Below, one piece after another: positions 57,240 to 64,000 of a DNA stretch of 64,000 nt. This DNA comes from Limonium bicolor (Eukaryota; Streptophyta; Magnoliopsida; Caryophyllales; Plumbaginaceae). Each line of letters opens with the position of its first letter. Position 1 is the stretch's first letter. The notes below the pieces were generated by a model. That model searched no databases, was not told the origin of the DNA, and was given only the letters and a program-made list of their open reading frames with translations. Both the position numbers and the translations under genes were made by a program. The DNA lies in contig CM041776.1 of the NCBI GenBank assembly GCA_023374045.1, positions 280,363,999 through 280,427,998 on the forward strand, given 5' to 3'.

Positions 57240-58315
57240 GGTGCACGGGGACTTATGACGGGCCCCAGATTGCGGTGATTGATGGTATGAGGACTGATGA
57301 CGGGCCTCAACTAGATCTCGGTGTCTAACTCTAGGACTAATGACGGGCCTAGAATACGATCGATCAACCTATGCATGAGGACTAATGATGGGCCTCAACC
57401 AGATCTCGGTGTCTAGCCCTAGGACTGATGTTGGGCCTAGAATGCATCTTTGAAATGTATGAGGACTAATGACGGGCTTCAACTAGATCTCGGCGTCTAG
57501 CTCTAGGACTAATGACGGGCCTAGAATACAATCGGTATATGGGTTATGCATGAGGACTAATGACGGGCCTCAACTAGAACTCGGTGTCTAGCTCTAGGAC
57601 TAATGACGGGCCTAGAATGCATCTTCGAAATGTATGAGGACTAATGACGGGCCTCAACAAGAACTTGATGTCTAGCTCTAGGACTAATGATGGGCCTAGA
57701 ATACAATCGGTACAAGGGTTATGCATGAAGGCTAATGACGGGCCTCAACTAGATCTCGGTGTCTAGCTCTAGGACTAATGACAGGCCTAGAATGCATCTT
57801 CAAAATGTATGAGGACTAATGACGGGCCTCAACTAGATCTCGACGTCTACCTCTAGGACTAATGACGGGCCTAGAATACAATCGGTATAAGGGTTATGCA
57901 TGAGGGCTAATGACGGGCCTCAACTAGATCTCGGTGTCTAGCTCTAGGACTTATGATGGGTCTAGAATGCAAATGAAAGTACGAGGACTTATGACGGGCC
58001 TCAACTAGATCTCGACGTCTAGCTTTAGGACTAATGACGGGCCTAGAATACAATCGGTATAAGGGTTATGCATGAGGGCTAATGACGGGCCTCAACTAGA
58101 TCTCGGTGTCTAGCTCTAGGACTAATGACATGCCTAGAATACAATCGGTATAAGGGTTATGCATGAGGGCTAATGACGGGCCTCAACTAGATCTTGGTGT
58201 CCAACTCTAGGACTTATGACAGGCCTAGAATGCAACTGAAAGTACGAGGACTTATGACGGGCCTCAACTAGACCTCTTGACATCTAGCTATAGGACTTAT
58301 GACGGGCCTATAATA
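57240..58315. repeat. 88-bp tandem array with alternating A/B units
   Basis: About 12 units of roughly 88 bp, each holding GGACTAATGACGGGCCTCAA, CTAGATCTCGGTGTCTAGCT and CTAGGACTAATGACGGGCC. Two unit types alternate for most of the array, one ending ATACAATCGGTATAAGGGTT and the other ATGCATCTTCGAAATGTATG, giving a higher-order period near 175 bp. Tat/Ogre retrotransposons are known for variable tandem repeats in their 3-prime non-coding region, which is a possible source. Confidence 0.92.
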
Positions 58316-61300
58316 CTTTGATAGAGTTGTACGAAACCCGTTGTTTTTTTTAATGGTCGATTTGAGGATGGCTTTGATTGTGGATTGGTTCGGGTTGAAT
58401 GCTTTTCAATTGCATTTTTTTGGTCTTTCATGAGGGATTTGATAGTAGGGTGTCTGCTGCTGGTGTTGCCCTTGACTTTGTTAGTGTGGGACTCATGTTT
58501 CAATTTTGTTTTTGACAGTCTCGCCCGATGTGCATTGTAGTCTCGGGATTTGGTAGGACTCTTGGCTCCAGAGTTTCGAGATGGCTTCGGTATGGCTCCT
58601 GAGTTTTTGTTTTGGTTTTTGTGATGTTGTGGTCGGTTTTTTGAAAGGATGGTTTTGTGAATGAGTGACTTTGGGGACTTGATGGTTTTGATATGATCGG
58701 ATGACTTTGGTATATTTAGATGGCACCGATGTGATTGGATGGCTCCAGTGCGGTCAGATGGCTCCGGTTTGATATGTGACTCCCTTGTGAGCAACGACTC
58801 TGGGATGGTTGATGGGTTTTGATTTGGATTGAGATTTTCGGGATGGTTGGTGGGTTTCGATTTGTTTTGGATTTTGAGTCGAATGGTGGGTTGATGTGAT
58901 TGGTGGATTGTGTTGTGTTTGACGTATTTTGATGTAGTAGATATTTTTTGTTGTGGTTGGTAACTTCTTGGTCATGGATTATGGCTTCAGTCCGGTTATG
59001 ACTTTAGGGTTCTCTCATGATGGCTCAAGGATAGCTCGGGATGGCTCCAAGAAGGGCTATGAGATTGCTCTATTTGGTGATAATGAGGAACAAAGGGGAA
59101 TTTTTCCTTTGAGGTGGTCGCACCCTGAGCGGGCTGCCTACGTACTCTATTCCGTATTGAGATCAGACCATACATAGTTCGAAACTCTGTGAGCAAGGTT
59201 TTGGTGAGGAAATGGCTCTTGTGTAGCCCTGGGGATGGTCTCTGGGATGGTCTTAATGTCTGAGGATTGCTCTCGTATGGCTCCAGTTTGGTTCTGGATA
59301 TGGTGTAGATGAGCCCTGAGCATGACGCTGGATGGCTACGGGATTGTCTTCGTACGGCTTCGAATGGCTTTAGTTTGATTCGATGTAGCTTGAGGATGGC
59401 CCAGGGTGGCTCCGAGATGGTTCGATGTAGCTTGATAATGGCCCGGGATGGCTTCAGTTGACATCTTTTGATCAAAAGTTATGCTTCAACAACTGCAACT
59501 AAAGCTGACTTTCAGCAAGACTAGATGGATTACCAGGATGTTGAAAATGAAGTGGTTATGATGCATGCAGATACTAAATGCTAGAAGAGATGCAAAATGC
59601 ATATGCAGTTTGGAAGAGAAGGTATGATTCTATCTCTATTACTATGAGGTTTACGAATATAAGACATCTTCGGTTCGATCTTGAGTGATTGTTGAGCTTG
59701 AATGCATGAATCACTTTTCTCTCATGGAGGGATGCGGGTCAATCTCTCGTGAGTATGGTCGTGTGTGCAAATGGTGTGATGACGCTCTCGACGCTAGGAG
59801 CAGTATTTTCCTTAGAATTTCTTTCGAGGTTCTGGACTTTCCGATCCTTACAAATTCTTCACCTGCGATGGGGTAGGCTGTTTATGATTTGGTGCTTCGA
59901 TTAAAGAGCCACTCGCACTCGGAAGACCTTGTGAAGTAAGGTTGCACTCATTCGCTCATAGTCCCTGTACTGTGAGGTGGGACATGTTGATAACAAGAAC
60001 AAAGCTTATGATTCATGTTTCAGATCCGATATTTTCAGTTAACACTCACCAACTAACGAGTCAGAGGTCTTTTATTGGGTTATAATGGGGTTGAGGGGTA
60101 TGATGTATGTCACATGGGACTGGAGGATTTGTTTAGGAATTATGGAGCTTTTGTGCAATAAAGGACATGGTTTGCCTTTGCCATGGATGGAATGATTAGA
60201 CAGGTTTTGATAACCCCTTATCGGTTTCTTTGGGACATCATTGGTCCTTTTGGTTTGGATTTCTCCTTCTTGCCTCTTCTGACGTACGGTTTGAATTTTC
60301 TTCTCATTTTTTTGTTTTTTGTTTCTGTTTTTGTTTTCTTTATTTTTCTTTTTTTAATTGCTTTGTATTTCGGCTTTCAGCTTTGGAGTTGCATTGACTC
60401 ATCGATCTTCTTGAACATTTTTGGTGTTTGGCTTTGGAGTTGCATTGACTCACTGATTTCTCCGAACATTTCATTTGTTGTTTTTGTGAAAGATGGTAGG
60501 GGAGATACCATGGCTCTGGCTCCTTCGAGATCCTCTATTACAAGGGTGAGTAAGTATGTGTATGTGAGTTGGCATGCTGTGGAGTTCATAGAAAAAGGTT
60601 TATCGTGAAAGGCTCAGCGGGGCTCACTAAGGGATTATGTAGAGGGCAGTTAAAGATCTTTGGTTTTTTGGAGATTTTTGATTCTAAGTGCCTTGTCATC
60701 CTCATTAGTCAATGATTGTTTTCTTACTATTCTCGGATCTTTGCATGAATCACAATTCGTATCTTGCTATCGACATTGATCTCACTTTGAATTATGCCTC
60801 TTCATGTGATGAAGGAATGCACATGTCGCTCGTGGTTTTACCTCGATTGGCTCTCTCTACCTTCCCTCGTCGCTCAGTGAATTGCCCAAACCGTTCACTT
60901 GAAATTCAAGAGAAAATACCGCTCTCTGCACACTACTCACTTGATTTGTGGTGATCATTTTGATTAGACCCTTGTGTTCATTGACGGGCCGAGATTTTAG
61001 TGGTTCACGCACTATGTTCAATCAATCTCTTAAGGTTTTTCCCAAAGATGTCGTTTCGATACAAGAGTATGCAAATGCGATTATCTACAATGCAATCTAT
61101 TGTGGTAATATGGAATTACTATGTATAGGATGCGTGAAATGCTAAAAATGATGAATGAAGATGGATGACTTTGGTGTTTTGACCGAATGTTTTTTTTGTG
61201 TGTGTGTTTTTTTTTATGTAATGCATGAGTGGTAAGATTACGACTAGTCTCGCTTGGATCGAATTCAGCTCACGGTTCATGAAGCTCATCCCATCACTGT

Positions 61301-61741
61301 TGACCTGGAAGGTGATCTAGCTGTAGGGGTCGCTGTCAGTTTAGTATTCCTTAAGTGAGGTCGGGTTGGTGATTGGCTCTTGGATTTTGAATTTTTAGGG
61401 AGTAACAACTCCCGCATGGTGGCCCCATGATATGATACTCTTACCCTTTTGGTCACTGGCGCGCATGATGATTCTGAAAGTGAGAGGTTTGGACTTGGTT
61501 TTCTTTTCTTTCCCTCCGAAATCGGGCCCTAGCGGTTGAGATATTGGGATGAAAGCTGGTGTGTGGTGTGGTGACAATGACACACATGATTATGCAATTT
61601 TTCTAAGGTGGACAGGACTTTTGCATGTTAGACAAATCTGAACTGACCGAATGCATGGGACTTTTGTAATGAATGTAATGCATGCGGTTTGCTTTGTGCT
61701 CAGTTGCATTTGTTGGTGTTGTTTATTTAGGGGATGCCTCT
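58316..61741. other. Non-coding retrotransposon-type sequence between two facing LTR ends
   Basis: No gag or pol motif is found on either strand. The region has GATGGCTCC/GATGGCT phrases (58,680-59,460), the GGTCGCACCCTGAGC...GGCTGCCTACGTACTC block at 59,115-59,180 shared with 43,654 and 44,019, and a short double repeat (CTTTGGAGTTGCATTGACTC at 60,381 and 60,430). Long frames in the T-rich part near 60,183-60,608 are low-complexity. Confidence 0.45.
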
Positions 61742-64000
61742 TGTAGATACCGTGAATTCTCACCCCATAAGGAAAATTTGATGAATGATATATAACTGTG
61801 AGGAGTCGTTCCTTATTCATTCATTTCTTTATTTGTTCATGCCAAAAGAAACCAGGTTTTCGGAAAAACAATTTTGAAAACGTGTGTTTTCAAAGTGGTG
61901 AGTTTTCTCAACATGAATTTTGACGCTCGGTCATTCGCAAATAAAATAGGGAGTGGGGAACCCTATACACATTGGTCTGAACAAATTCAAAGGGAATGTA
62001 TAAACATATACATGTAATCTATTCAGAAATGGACAAGAGAGGAAAGAATCATAGGGGAAAACCTATACATCATCAATCCTAAAAAGTCATTAAAAAGGGG
62101 AATTTTGAGTTAAACTTCTTCTGGACTCCTCTGGTACGTCTTCGGGCTCCTGGCTAACTGCTCACACTCGTCCGGTTCTTAATTGGCTGTTCGCTCATCT
62201 TTGGGCTCTTGACCGGCTGCTCGCTCGTCTCCGGACGCTCAACCGGCTACTCGCTCATTTTCAGGCTCTTGAAGCAGTACCGTGATCAAACAGAACGGTT
62301 GGTGTTCTTCTGATTTTCAACAGTTTGAACTCGAACAATCATTGCTGATCTTCATGCCGCTTGACTCGGGCTGGTGCACCTCTGATTTTTGGTTCAGACT
62401 GTTGTTGATCTTCATGCGCTCCACTTGCTCCGACGAGGAAAATGAGGGGCGTTTTTTTGAGAAAGGAAAGGTGAATGATACAAAATCATTGTGAAAATTC
62501 ACCACTTTTGTGAAAACACGAAATGAGTAGTACGCTCCACGGTAATGACCGCTGCTTTTGAAGGCGGGTTGAACTTCAAAAATAGCGGGTCACAACATGG
62601 GGACTAGATCATTTATTTTGAAATACCTTTGTGAAAATCAATTTTGAAAACTGTTTTCGAAAACTATTTTGAAATAAAAATCCATGAAAATGTTGTTCCC
62701 AAATTCGTTTGTGTAAAATAGTTTTTCGTGAATTCTATTTGTGAAAATAGTTTTTTGAAACTACATTTGTGAAAATAGTTTTTTGAAACTACATTTGTGC
62801 AAAACATTTTTTTTGGAAATCATTTGTAAGTAGTAGATTTTTGAAATCTATTCTTTGCAAACTGTTCGACAAAGTTTGTTTTCTAGAAGATTTTGATTGA
62901 AATCATTCGAGATGGACGACTTTGAAGATATTTCATTAGAGTGTTTGACATGATTCATTTTCTGATTTTTACTCATTTTTGAAACATGGTCACACATAGA
63001 TGTAAGTGCAAAATAAAAATCATGGCTAATTTTATGTGGAGCTGAGTGTGAATGATTGGGATAATCACCTTCCAGGTTAATCAATGCTTCCATACCACCG
63101 GGGGAACCGTCGTTCCTTCACTGTTCATCTCTCGGGATTTATCTCTGTTATGCCTTGTGGGGTACGTCATCAAGAAAGTCCGGAGTGCTTAAGTTCGAAA
63201 GGTCAGGATACCCGAAGTGATACAGTCACACGAGCCACGGCCGGGGATTATCACAACATACTCACTTTTGGGAAACTTGGGGAAGTACTGCATGTGAACG
63301 GGTCTCACATCGTCTGCACGATAAGGTATGTCTAAAGTCTAAATTATTCGCTGACTACGCTGTGTCATGTATGGGTATCCGTAAATACGGGATCCGCTAT
63401 GAATTTGCAGCGCGACATTGGGCTTTAAAGACACCCGTGGTGCAAAGGAATCATGGAGAACTGAGCCCATGCAATCTTCAAGGTAAGACAAAGGGTGGTC
63501 AGACAGACGGCATACAAGTGGGTGACTACCCATAGAACCCGTTCTAGACACCGGATCAGGCAGCTGGACACTGAAGGCTCAGAGGTCACTACATGCTGGC
63601 TTTGGACTCGAGGGGGGAAAGTATTTTTGGATCATGAGTTTCAAGGCGTTGGTCTTGGACCATATTACCTCATGGGTTAACTCCTTCTAGGAAGGACCCA
63701 ACTCATGGGGAATCAACCGTGGACCGAATGGGATCCCGTGACATGTGGATGAAGCGGGAGACACAGAGGAATGCATGTCCTAAGCTGCCCAATGCAACAA
63801 TGGGTTGACTCCTTCTAGGAAGGCCCCATTTACAAAAGCAGTATATAAGCAATAACAATTAAAATATTATGTCATGCATGAAGAGCAATGAACATAAGAC
63901 AGTAAACACACAACAGTAAACAAAAGTGAAGCGTGCAAATATCAAAGCACACATGTGGCACTCAAGGTCAATCTCGAACTCTGAACTCTCATCTTAACTA
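61742..64000 (-). mobile_element. Minus-strand LTR of a related retrotransposon, cut by the window edge
   Basis: Read on the minus strand it ends TTATGGGGTGAGAATT...GGTATCTACA at 61,742, like the plus-strand LTR end at 57,133. The similarity continues upstream for about 100 bp (TGGTTTC, TTTTGGCA, CGAC(G)ACCCCTC-like text) and a short way into the inner side (GGC-TCCCC). The body is non-coding and includes short repeats at 62,690-62,850. The 5-prime border is beyond 64,000. Tat/Ogre-like long LTR is a guess from length and composition. Confidence 0.5.
62690..62850. repeat. 28-bp repeats (GTGAAAATAGTTTTTTGAAA)
   Basis: Three to five imperfect copies of TTTGTGAAAATAGTTTTTTG followed by AAACTACA, inside the minus-strand LTR. 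Confidence 0.8.

Noticed and set aside
57240..58315. Regular repeat-spacer look, considered as a CRISPR-like array
   Set aside because: This is a eukaryotic genome, and the presumed spacers repeat in two alternating types, so it is a tandem satellite-like array.
60183..60608. 141-codon Phe-rich plus-strand frame with apparent membrane segments
   Set aside because: It is T-rich low-complexity sequence with an internal DNA repeat; the surrounding region is non-coding retroelement sequence.

Overview
The window is plant nuclear DNA, almost certainly from a flowering plant and probably a eudicot. Nearly every recognisable coding stretch belongs to a plant transposon family: CACTA (En/Spm) TNP2 and Ptta/Ulp1 proteins, Mutator-like (MULE) FAR1-type transposase, plant mobile domain, SIRE-like Copia polyprotein and a TRIM. 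I found no intact ordinary host gene, tRNA, rRNA or CRISPR array. It reads as a nested intergenic transposon graveyard.

Positions 1-24,485 are nested CACTA elements. Element A (minus strand; right terminus 21,617) carries a TNP2-type transposase (10,001 to 3,941) followed by a Ptta/DUF8039/Ulp1 gene (3,795 to about 690). A is inserted in the Ulp1-type gene of element C (plus strand, right terminus 24,485). A is itself interrupted by a one-ended CACTA fragment B (4,701-7,527) inside TNP2, by a long-terminal-repeat piece at 1-686, and by a solo LTR (12,173-17,178) that contains a second, 4.15-kb solo LTR (12,347-16,499). A, B and C each carry a different array of subterminal inverted-pair motifs.

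Positions 24,486-34,831 hold a 1.03-kb terminal-inverted-repeat element (24,793-25,819), a 4.02-kb MULE with about 660-bp inverted repeats and a perfect 9-bp target duplication (26,507-30,526) encoding a GRF-zinc-finger/membrane protein and a PB1-like protein, a complete TRIM with 5-bp duplication (31,482-31,933), and an LTR with primer-binding site and gag start (32,585-34,831).

Positions 34,832-42,909 are a SIRE-like Copia element with many stops, interrupted in integrase by a 2.38-kb solo LTR flanked by a perfect AGCCG duplication. Positions 42,910-47,667 are LTR-retrotransposon debris rich in tandem repeats plus an unassigned stretch.

Positions 47,677-56,486 are the most interesting unit: an 8.8-kb MULE whose ends resemble each other and which carries two convergent genes. 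The plus-strand gene encodes a plant mobile domain protein (frameshifted). The minus-strand gene encodes a FAR1-type DNA-binding domain, a DDE transposase core (uninterrupted across four exons), a degraded SWIM region and an OTU-type cysteine protease domain. Between them lie an intact 124-residue PB1-like ORF and tandem copies of an F-box fragment. Each gene has a very GC-rich module near its 5' end.

Positions 56,487-64,000 are long-LTR retrotransposon sequence (Tat/Ogre-like is my tentative reading). Two related LTR ends face each other (57,133 plus, 61,742 minus), with an 88-bp tandem array between them.
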